Source of the DNA: Zhouia spongiae
GTDB lineage: Bacteria > Bacteroidota > Bacteroidia > Flavobacteriales > Flavobacteriaceae
Reading direction: 5' to 3'
Assembly (NCBI RefSeq): GCF_022760175.1
Contig: NZ_CP094326.1
Span: 1,910,804 to 1,974,803 of the forward strand
DNA: 64,000 nucleotides
This document shows, piece after piece, positions 44,276 to 51,533 of the stretch; the stretch's first letter is position 1; each line of letters opens with the position of its first letter. The position numbers and the translations under genes are program-made. The notes beneath the pieces are model-generated. The model saw only the letters and a list, made by a program, of their open reading frames with translations, made no database searches and was not told where the DNA came from.

Positions 44276-46000
44276 ATTGTGCCTGTTGCACAAGTTAGCA
44301 AAAAATTGACATAGGGTTGATATTATCTTTTGATAAGAGGCTTACCTTGTAGTTATGCAAGGAAAAAAGAAGTATCAGGAGAAGTTGTTCAATCAGTTTC
44401 AGTTAAGTGAACGCGTACCTATAGACAATTTCTATCGGCGGTTAAAAGAGGTGTTGGATTTAGATTACTTATACCCACTTACCAAACGATATTATGGTAG
44501 TAGCGGACAAAAGAGTATCGATCCGGTGGTATTCTTTAAGTTATGTCTGGTTGGGTATTTAGAAAATATCACCAGCGACCGTAAACTGATAACCCATTGC
44601 AGTATGCGATTGGACATTTTGTTCTTTTTGGGTTATGATATCGATGAAGAACTTCCCTGGCATTCTACCATTAGCCGCACCCGTCAGTTATTTCCTGAGT
44701 CAGTGTTTGAAGAGGTCTTTACCAAGGTGTTTGAACTATGTGTATCGGTCGGGATGGTCAGTGGCCATACTCAGGCTATCGATAGCGCCCCTGTAAAAGC
44801 CAATGCCTCGATGGACAGTCTGGAGCTCAAAGTACCTGAGGAAGATTTAGAGTCCTACCTCCGTAAGGTGCGCCATATCAGCAAACGGGACAAGGATAAA
44901 CCATTACGTCAAGCTAAAGAGAATAAAGCGGGAAAGGATCAGCAAACCTTATCGGCCAGTAAAAAGGAGCTACAGGCCATAAAGAGCAGGAACAGTAAAT
45001 GGGCAAAAGATCAGGATCAGCGTCCGGGAGCAGGCAATAAAGGCTCGAGATATACCAGCAATAAGACCCATTACAGTCCTACCGATCCCGATGCCCGTAT
45101 CAGTGTCAAACCGGGCAAGGCCAGGAAACTCAATTACCTATCTCAATTAACCGTAGACACCTCCAATCATGTGATAACCGATATCAAAGCCTACCATGCC
45201 GATGGCAAAGACAACCAACAACTGCCCGACATAGTGAAAAGGGTACAACGACGCTTGTGGAACTCAGGACTGCTATGGGAGAACTGTGTAGCCGATACAG
45301 GATATAGCAGTGGGGAGAACTATGCCTTTTTAGAAAAGAATCAGATCAAGAGTTTTATCCCTCCCCATGGTACTTACAAAGGAGGGCCGGCAGGATTTAC
45401 ATATATTGAGGCAGGCAACTATTGGTTATGCCCTCAGGTCAAGAAAGTTACTTTCCGCAAACAAAAATTAGAGAAAGGGACTCTAAAAGATCAGTACTTT
45501 ACCAAACGGAGTGATTGTAAAGGCTGCCCGATAAAACAACAATGTATTGGTAAAAGTTATGAGAAACGCATAAACATTACTGCTTATCGCAAAGAATACG
45601 AACGTAATATAGCAAGAGTGAATAGTCCGCAGGGACGGTATATGAAAGCCAAGCGGCAAAGCACGGTAGAACCGGTGTTTGGAACATTAACACAGTTTAT
45701 GGGACTTAGAAAAGTGAATACCCTAGGCATTAAACAGGCAAACAAATGTATGCAGCTCTCGGCCATAGCCTACAACTTGAAGAAGTACCTGAAATTCATT
45801 GAAAACCACACAAAAAGTGGAGTAGCAAGCATGCAAAGTATTTACTTTTCTTTAAAAGCTATCATACAATACATTTTACGCCTTTTTAAGCCTTTCAATT
45901 TTAGTTTACAGCTAAACTATACCACAAAATAAAAGCCCATAAAAGGGCTTATTTGTATCTTGTTTTTATATAATTAGTGGGTTGTGCAACATCTACCATC
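44276..46000 (+). mobile_element. IS1182-like element, full copy 6
   Basis: Same ends and hairpin as the others. It is followed directly by the IS110 element, whose left end replaces the last bases of the usual CTACCATCTTTGTT junction. Confidence 0.85.
44355..45932 (+). CDS. IS1182-family-like transposase, copy 6
   Basis: 525 aa, protein identical to copy 5, including the mosaic N-terminal segment. Catalytic residues intact. Confidence 0.9.
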   Translation: MQGKKKYQEKLFNQFQLSERVPIDNFYRRLKEVLDLDYLYPLTKRYYGSSGQKSIDPVVFFKLCLVGYLENITSDRKLITHCSMRLDILFFLGYDIDEELPWHSTISRTRQLFPESVFEEVFTKVFELCVSVGMVSGHTQAIDSAPVKANASMDSLELKVPEEDLESYLRKVRHISKRDKDKPLRQAKENKAGKDQQTLSASKKELQAIKSRNSKWAKDQDQRPGAGNKGSRYTSNKTHYSPTDPDARISVKPGKARKLNYLSQLTVDTSNHVITDIKAYHADGKDNQQLPDIVKRVQRRLWNSGLLWENCVADTGYSSGENYAFLEKNQIKSFIPPHGTYKGGPAGFTYIEAGNYWLCPQVKKVTFRKQKLEKGTLKDQYFTKRSDCKGCPIKQQCIGKSYEKRINITAYRKEYERNIARVNSPQGRYMKAKRQSTVEPVFGTLTQFMGLRKVNTLGIKQANKCMQLSAIAYNLKKYLKFIENHTKSGVASMQSIYFSLKAIIQYILRLFKPFNFSLQLNYTTK

Positions 46001-47202
46001 TTAAGTTTACAATCTATTAATTTAGAGGTATTAACCAGAAAGAACAAAAAGAGCGGAATAAGGTTAGGTCTACCGTAGGAACTTTTGATTCCGTCAACAT
46101 TGATAATCCCCGCTCTTTTCTACTTAAATCCGTTCAGTTCTGTGAGACTTTGATCTCGATTTTAAGTTGGTGGAATATAAGTAGTGGCGTTCTTCCCTTA
46201 ATTCAATTATTATGAATAAATATAATGAAATTTATGGTGTGGATATCAGCAAAGATGTCTTTGATGTTATTGGAAGTCAAGGAAGTTATTATCAATTTGA
46301 AAACAATCCCAAAGGTTTTAAGTCCTTTATGAAAGTATTGAAAATGGATAGTTTGGTAGTCATGGAAGCTACAGGTTATTACCATTATCGTCTGGCCCAA
46401 TTCTTAAACCATAACGGCTTTACAGTATCAATAGTAAACCCTTTGTCTGTAAAGCGGTTTATACAGATGAAACTGTCTAAGGTTAAAACGGATAAAAGCG
46501 ACGCTAAGGCCATATGTGAGTATGCTCAGGTGAACCCGGTACCGATATATTCTTCTTTAGATGATACTCAAGCAGAATGTCTCCAGTTGTTTCGTCTTTT
46601 AGATATCTATCTTAAGCAACGTTCTGCCATTAAAAATAAGCTTCACGGGGAAACTGTTTTAGGAGTTCCTTCCAAAATGGTTTATCGTTCTTTAGAACAA
46701 AGTTTAAAGCACTTTAACAAACATATAGAAGCTCTTGAGCAACGATTATTGGAACTAGTGAAAAAGGAACAACAACAGCAACTAACCAATTTAAAAAGTA
46801 TCCCTGGTTTAGGTACTAAAACAGCCTTATTCCTGATTGTAATAACAGATGGATTTTCCAAATTTGAAAGAGCCTCTCAACTTTGCAGTTATGTAGGAAT
46901 CACACCCATTATACGGATATCGGGTAGTAGTGTCAGAGGCAAAAGCCGAATCAGTAAGGTTGGCAATAGAAAATTAAGAAACTTGCTGTTCTTGTGTAGT
47001 TTTTCAGCCTGCAAGCATAATAAAGCATGTAGGGAACTCTACAATCGATTATTAGCCCAAGGAAAAACTAAAAAACAAGCTCTGATAGCAGTCTCCAATA
47101 AGCTATTAAAACAAGCCTTTGCAATAGCTAAATCAGGGATTCCATATAATGAAAATTATGTATCAAAATTAGTCTAAAAATACTTGATTTTTAACTCAGT
47201 TC
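46001..47202 (+). mobile_element. IS110-family insertion at an attC inverse core
   Basis: The element lies between CTACCATC and TTTGTTGTGCAT; together these make the usual attC junction CTACCATCTTTGTT. It is therefore inserted at a precise site next to the inverse core. The 5' non-coding 210 bp carry the upstream region typical of IS110. No inverted ends are obvious, as is usual for the family. Confidence 0.8.
46212..47177 (+). CDS. IS110-family transposase
   Basis: 321 aa. The N-terminal RuvC-like DEDD domain shows YGVDISKDVFDV, VVMEATGYYH and KVKTDKSDAKAI, and the C-terminal transposase_20 part starts LKSIPGLGTKTALFLI, followed by LCSYVGITP and VRGKSRISKVGNRKLRNLLF. Family members make a dsDNA circle and recognise targets through the non-coding ends; some (the IS1111-attC group) insert in attC sites. 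Complete and apparently intact. Confidence 0.9.
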   Translation: MNKYNEIYGVDISKDVFDVIGSQGSYYQFENNPKGFKSFMKVLKMDSLVVMEATGYYHYRLAQFLNHNGFTVSIVNPLSVKRFIQMKLSKVKTDKSDAKAICEYAQVNPVPIYSSLDDTQAECLQLFRLLDIYLKQRSAIKNKLHGETVLGVPSKMVYRSLEQSLKHFNKHIEALEQRLLELVKKEQQQQLTNLKSIPGLGTKTALFLIVITDGFSKFERASQLCSYVGITPIIRISGSSVRGKSRISKVGNRKLRNLLFLCSFSACKHNKACRELYNRLLAQGKTKKQALIAVSNKLLKQAFAIAKSGIPYNENYVSKLV

Positions 47203-47222
47203 TTTGTTGTGCATAGTGTTTT

Positions 47223-47822
47223 TTATTCAGCTTTGATTTCATATGGTTTTTCTGGAAATCCGAATAGAATAGCTTTTTTCTCATCTATTTCCTTTATTCC
47301 GATTAGCTTTTCTCGTTCCTCGTTGTCAAAAATTGATGCAAAATAAGTTCCTTGTAAATTTTCTAAAACTAATTTGCGTCCGCTTCTTTTCATTCTTTTG
47401 TTCATTTCTTGAATAACTGGACTGTCCAAAATTTCGTTGAATTTTAAAGGTATTTTTTCATTTTTCCACTCTGCTTTGAATTCAAGCGTTTCAATTTTTT
47501 TAGATTCAAGTTCCGTTTTTGTTGGTTCGATTTTTTCGTAATCAGTCCAAAATTCAGTGTCCTCTGTTATGGATTCAGTTTCGCTCAAAACAGTGTGAGT
47601 TTTACCCATTCTAAATATTCTTATTCGATTGTCATTTATGAATTCATATTTAGATTCAGAGAGTTTTTCGATCCATTCAGTTCGGACTTTTGATAATTCA
47701 TTTCCGCTTTTTAATTCAAGTTCAAAATGGATGATTTGGTCGTTATTGAATTCAATAAATTCCGGTCGACAATAGTCATCTCCTGTTTTAATTTTTAACC
47801 AAGTTCCATTCAGATTTTCCAT
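47223..47822 (-). CDS. Hypothetical protein (199 aa)
   Basis: Soluble acidic protein starting MENLNGTWLKIKTGDDYC, a lipocalin-like opening, with further strands (FIEFNNDQIIHFELELK; RIRIFRMGKTH). No recognised family. First coding cassette after the recombinase remnant, a position that favours expression in other integrons. It lies between matched boundaries ATGCACAAC and GTTGTGCAT. Confidence 0.6.
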   Translation of the reverse strand: MENLNGTWLKIKTGDDYCRPEFIEFNNDQIIHFELELKSGNELSKVRTEWIEKLSESKYEFINDNRIRIFRMGKTHTVLSETESITEDTEFWTDYEKIEPTKTELESKKIETLEFKAEWKNEKIPLKFNEILDSPVIQEMNKRMKRSGRKLVLENLQGTYFASIFDNEEREKLIGIKEIDEKKAILFGFPEKPYEIKAE

Positions 47823-47850
47823 TTATTTTCTGCAGTTTTGGGACATTATG

Positions 47851-47981
47851 CACAACGGTCTAGTATAACGTTTCGTTGCGGGGAAATCACTATTGATTTA
47901 TCCGCTGAATTGTAAATATAGAAAATATGCGTGATTTTTCCACGGGAAAAATCGTAGCAATGAACGATATGCATTGTTGCC
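47851..47981 (-). other. Intact attC site (about 132 bp), array-proximal
   Basis: Inverse core AAAGGGCAAC pairs with the opening GTTGCCCTTT at 48300. GCATATCGTTCATTGC pairs with GCAACGAAACGTTATAC, and the site ends in CGTTGTGCAT. Same subfamily as the sites at 28.34 and 41.49 kb, IS-free. Confidence 0.9.
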
Positions 47982-48307
47982 CTTTGTGACGACAAGTTTG
48001 AGTAAGCACGAACTGTATCCGTTCAGTGATCAATCAAAAGTAGGATAGTAGCAGGAATTATCCACTTATTTAAAGCTTAAAAGAATCCAGGGAAAGGAGT
48101 CATAAATTTGATTTAATAACAGATTTAGATCGATTTTAAAGAGTCACGTATGAGTGAGTTGTTAATCCACAAGCTTTTCACGAATATGATCTGTTATTGT
48201 TTTTCAATCACGCAAGAATTGTCAAATCTGTTTTAAAGTCAAATCTGAATGTTTAATGTTTGGACGAATTGTCCAATGGAAATCAAGTCCGGAGACATAA
48301 AGGGCAA
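47976..48307. other. Gene-less integron cassette 1 (first in array)
   Basis: About 330 bp with matched core sites and no convincing ORF. The outer 60 bp and 35 bp match the gene-less cassette at 28.47-28.78 kb. Being first in the array, it is a candidate carrier of a promoter or a small RNA; I see no clear TAnnTTTG box. Confidence 0.75.
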
Positions 48308-48380
48308 CATGTGTATAAACACACTAGTGTGTTTATTTTTATTATATATACACCCAAATATACATAAATACTTATAGGTC
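48308..48380. other. Candidate attI region with palindrome
   Basis: Lies between the recombinase remnant and the first cassette. It contains the perfect 20 bp palindrome centred at 48325 (TAAACACACT/AGTGTGTTTA) followed on the plus strand by a T-run, so it can also act as a terminator. The junction is CATGTTGCCC. The assignment as attI rests on position only. Confidence 0.45.
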
Positions 48381-48640
48381 TAACGGGTTTTTTATAGGGC
48401 TGGAGCTGTTTTTTCAACGTGGGTATACATCTCGGTTGTTTTAGTAGAGTTATGGCCTCATAAAAGTTAAATATATCTTATGCCTGTTCCGGCTTCTAAA
48501 AGGTGAGTTGTAAAACTATGACGTAAGGTGTGAGCCGTTACAGGTATTTTAATACCTGCTTGCATAGCACTCTTTTTCGAACACTCGGGGCACTCCATTG
48601 TAATCCCCCCGATTTACATACCGCTATTAAACCGGAATTA
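48380..48640 (-). pseudogene. Decayed tyrosine recombinase C-terminus (possible intI remnant)
   Basis: Reading 48598 downward gives [14 protein letters not shown], then [21 protein letters not shown], two in-frame stops, and GHNSTKTTEMYTHVEK. These are the box II residues of a tyrosine recombinase: H and R of HTLRHS, H of GHNS, and the nucleophile Y of MYTHV. A further frameshift upstream joins it to [12 protein letters not shown]. It is transcribed in the same direction as the cassettes. IntI versus XerD-like origin cannot be decided from this fragment. Confidence 0.7.
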
Positions 48641-48849
48641 TAGCTGAACTTTAATAAATAGATCTTACTCCCTCTATGTATGATGCTAATTACTTGTATT
48701 TTGGTTAGCGGGGTCAATAATAGACAAATGTTTTTCGATTTGTTTATTTATGCCTTATAGTAAACTACCTCGTGACAAGCCAACGAGAGGGCCAAGCGTA
48801 AAGAAAAGGTCTGGTAGACCTTTTTAACGATGGAGCCAGCTGGTGCATG

Positions 48850-48922
48850 GCAAAACATTTCGATGTAAGCCCTATGAAATTCCTTTAGGAACATTTCACA
48901 AGGGCAAGCGTTGGAGCATTTA
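48850..48922. repeat. Edge repeat, right copy
   Basis: Inverted partner of 2430-2502, sharing the GAAATTCCTTTAGGAACATTTC palindrome region. It lies between the recombinase remnant and the first ordinary gene on this side. 48641-48919 holds no convincing gene. Confidence 0.8.
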
Positions 48923-49678
48923 AATCTCGATGACCGAGTCAATAAGCTTCAATGCATAACTGTCTTTCCCGTTTAAAGAATAGAATAAACCCTCTAATTC
49001 CATTATTTCGGAACAGTGTAAAAAGATAAAGTGAGAACGTCCTGGGTTTTTAACAGGTTTGCACTTCAATACAACCTTATCGATAGTTTGAGAGCTTTTC
49101 AATAAACGAGTAATTTTACTATACGATAAACTAGCCTTAAGGCTGTCCAGGTCAATAGAAAGAATCGCAGCACGTAAGCTCAAATGTGTTGCCTGATTTC
49201 TACGATTGGGATAAAACCTGAAGTCTTTTAAAATAATGCTGTTTTTGTCTGCGTCAAAACTTGTATCCGCTGTCAGCAGACGGTCGAGATCACAATTCTT
49301 ATTTAGTTTAAAGTTCTTTAATAAATAATTCCCCATCGGAGTACTTAAACCCCTGGAAATAGTGCGTTCGCCCGGTTCAGAAATCCCATCCTGTTTTATG
49401 ATACAGGTAAATAATCCGGTTAAGTCTGCATACAACCTGCCCATCGATTTCTTTTGACTAATGAGTTTAATAGCATTATATATGGATTTGGCAGTTAATG
49501 AAGCGCTTCCAAACTCAGAATTGTTTTGTCTTACCACCCGCATGGTTGGACTTTTCATGATCATTTCCTTATCGACAGTAATGGTTTTTTCCCGGGCATA
49601 ATTTTTACCATTACTAGAATAGAATGTTATGTTTCCTGTGCTGCCTGAAAATGAAACTGGACCTTTTACTCGCGCCAT
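48920..49678 (-). CDS. Conserved hypothetical protein (252 aa)
   Basis: Starts MARVKGPVSFSGSTGNITFYSSNGKNYAREK, an opening I recognise from Bacteroidota-specific hypotheticals. The remainder alternates helical and short beta stretches. Ends close to the right edge repeat, and its codon use is less AT-rich than the cassettes. Probably an ordinary chromosomal gene; function unknown. Confidence 0.65.
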   Translation of the reverse strand: MARVKGPVSFSGSTGNITFYSSNGKNYAREKTITVDKEMIMKSPTMRVVRQNNSEFGSASLTAKSIYNAIKLISQKKSMGRLYADLTGLFTCIIKQDGISEPGERTISRGLSTPMGNYLLKNFKLNKNCDLDRLLTADTSFDADKNSIILKDFRFYPNRRNQATHLSLRAAILSIDLDSLKASLSYSKITRLLKSSQTIDKVVLKCKPVKNPGRSHFIFLHCSEIMELEGLFYSLNGKDSYALKLIDSVIEI

Positions 49679-49832
49679 AATTGTTGTTTTTTGATGGTTA
49701 CTGGAGCATTCAAAATAGAAGTAAAAATTTAAAAAGCTATAGTAAAACCAATATTTTCGATGAAAAACACCATGATAAAATAAGGTTTAATCTTACAATA
49801 AGACAAGGCTTATATATCATTGACTCGCTTTA

Positions 49833-49875
49833 GGCCCGGTCTTGATCCGGTTTTGGCCCGGTTTTGGCCCGGTTT
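49833..49875. repeat. 11 bp tandem repeat in gene-free stretch
   Basis: About four units of GCCCGGTTTTG (with small changes) stand out as GC-rich in an AT-rich, gene-free interval (49679-50066). The rest of this interval shows only a Gly/Cys-rich ORF that I do not believe. Confidence 0.8.
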
Positions 49876-50066
49876 ATCAGTATGCCTAAAACAGTTTATA
49901 TACATGGTAATTACAGATCTGGCATATTTGGAGTTTTGTTTGGGGAGATTACTACAGCCATTCTTTTGTCATGGCTTTGCAAAGATGTATGTTTCTATAG
50001 GACTTTGTATGATTATTATGGAGATTGCTTCGGTGGTTTTTCCCTCGTAAAGACGGATGGGGACGT

Positions 50067-50918
50067 CTAAAATAACTTTCGCTTTACATTTTGAAAACGA
50101 TAGTTCCTGATAAAAGCGCCTTCTTCTTCATTAACTATATAATCGAGCTTGTTTTTCTTTGCTTGAAAGAACCCTTGCAGGTTGTGTACAAACAACTTCG
50201 GCTTTTTTTGCTTGGCAGCCATCTTCGCAGATGCTATGGCGGTAAGCCAAAAACCATAACGCATTTTGTACATGGCTTCACCTTGTAACAGCCTGGCTTT
50301 TTTATTGTATCCTTTACCGGTAGGACGCAGGTGCTTTACCTTCATCGAATCGATGGTAATGATATCGTACCCGTGATAGCGACATAGAAGTTCATCGACG
50401 GTATCCCAACCCATACTGCTTCGCAAACCGCCTATGGCTTTAAAACAGGCCTTGGTATAGGCTTTAAAGGCGCCTCTTATGTGGTCTTTGTTCATAGGAT
50501 GGTTTAATAGCCATTGCCCGTTATTGTTTTCTTCATAAATAAAACCACCGGCCATTCCCGCAGTACTGTGTTGCTTAAAGGTAGTAGCGATGGTTTCGAA
50601 GTATGTTTTCGGGAGTATGAGGTCTGCATCGAGCTTTACAATAAAATCGTAAGCATCGTCTACCGTTTCAAATCCTTTCTTAAAGGCATTCACCACTTTG
50701 CTGCCCGGCATATGCAGGGTAGAGGAGGTGGTGTTTAGTTTGTGTATATAGCTGTAACTGTTTGTATATTGATCGATAATAGCTTCTGTAGCATCGGTTG
50801 AATGATCGTTTACAACAACTACTTTTTTAGGCAACAGCGTTTGCTTTACAACCGAATCGAGCGTCAGTTTTAAGAAGGCTTCTTCATTATGCGCCGGAAT
50901 AATAAGGTAGTAGTTCAT
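50067..50918 (-). CDS. Glycosyltransferase family 2
   Basis: 283 aa GT-A fold: YYLIIPAHNEEAFLKLTLDSV at the N-terminus, VVVNDHSTDAT, and the DxD-type site FIVKLDADLILP. The later acceptor region contains GGLRSSMGWDTVDELLCRYHG. It transfers a sugar from a nucleotide sugar to an unknown acceptor at the membrane or cytosol. The stop lies close to the gene-free interval, and the start is 12 bp downstream of the methyltransferase stop, so both form an operon. Confidence 0.85.
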   Translation of the reverse strand: MNYYLIIPAHNEEAFLKLTLDSVVKQTLLPKKVVVVNDHSTDATEAIIDQYTNSYSYIHKLNTTSSTLHMPGSKVVNAFKKGFETVDDAYDFIVKLDADLILPKTYFETIATTFKQHSTAGMAGGFIYEENNNGQWLLNHPMNKDHIRGAFKAYTKACFKAIGGLRSSMGWDTVDELLCRYHGYDIITIDSMKVKHLRPTGKGYNKKARLLQGEAMYKMRYGFWLTAIASAKMAAKQKKPKLFVHNLQGFFQAKKNKLDYIVNEEEGAFIRNYRFQNVKRKLF

Positions 50919-50930
50919 CGGGACTGCTTC

Positions 50931-51455
50931 TTATTTTTTACGTTCGGCATATACCATATAATACCGTGGGGTAAAGCTCCTTAATAAAGGACGGATACCA
51001 AGCTTCTTCACCGGATTGGTGAACTTTTCCCTGGCCTTTATTTCCCAGCCCGATTTTTCTAACAGCCAATCGAATTGCCAGTCTTCAAATTCGTGGTAAT
51101 GACGATCCCACATGTCTGTTTTACTCCTGTAGGCAGGAGCAAACCATAGTTTAAGCGGAATGCTGGCTACGAGCTTACCGGCTTTTATGTCTTTTAAGAT
51201 ATTGAACGGAGCTAGTAAATGCTCAAAGATTTCAAAGGCAGTAACCACATCGTAATCGGAAGTGGTAACGACCGAAGTGTCAAGGTCCAGATCCTCACCC
51301 GTTGTGTTTGTTACCTGGTAACCTTGTTGTTTCATGAGTTCTGAAAACGGATTGGTAACGCCCAGGTCAAGTATTTTGTCTGAGGTGTTTACATGCTCCT
51401 TCAAGAACAACATGGTATGTTTATAGCGTTTGTTCGGAAAACTATTTTCGTACAT
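50931..51455 (-). CDS. Class I SAM-dependent methyltransferase
   Basis: 174 aa with the Rossmann start SDKILDLGVTNPFSELM, the acidic loop TTGEDLDLDTS, and motif IV-like YDVVTAFEIFEHLLAPF, followed by LVASIPLKLWFAPAYRSK. Similar to methyltransferases that lie beside glycosyltransferases in cell-surface polysaccharide loci. Upstream gene of the two-gene operon. Confidence 0.85.
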   Translation of the reverse strand: MYENSFPNKRYKHTMLFLKEHVNTSDKILDLGVTNPFSELMKQQGYQVTNTTGEDLDLDTSVVTTSDYDVVTAFEIFEHLLAPFNILKDIKAGKLVASIPLKLWFAPAYRSKTDMWDRHYHEFEDWQFDWLLEKSGWEIKAREKFTNPVKKLGIRPLLRSFTPRYYMVYAERKK

Positions 51456-51533
51456 AGGTTTATTTACGTAAGGGTTACAAACTTATGTATTTTTTTTGGT
51501 TATGCTCCGGCATTAGGAGACTTCCTGTGGTAA

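Larger units (their letters stand above)
44156..47213 (-). other. attC site split by IS1182-like copy 6 and an IS110 element
   Basis: Core side GTTTACAACGCATTAGGCTATGAG; stem partner CACAAGCAATTACTTATAGCC at about 44257-44276. The inverse-core side is TTTGTTGTGCAT at 47203-47213, the complement of the cassette opening at 47849. Two different IS lie between. Confidence 0.85.

Noticed and set aside
35334-46000. Regularly spaced repeats suggesting a CRISPR array or a composite transposon
   Set aside because: The repeats are 70-135 bp palindromes and 0.3-1.7 kb IS/MITE units separated by genes of varied length; no 25-40 bp direct repeats with uniform spacers and no cas genes. Core-site pairing explains unit ends better than composite transposition.
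48748-48942. 64 aa ORF and its partner at 2457-2732 with MFLKEFHRA in both
   Set aside because: The shared peptide is only the translation of the inverted edge repeat; no start signal and no conservation beyond the repeat.
49820-50070. Plus-strand ORFs of 68-76 aa in the gene-free interval
   Set aside because: They start in the tandem repeat, overlap in two frames, and show no family or start signal.
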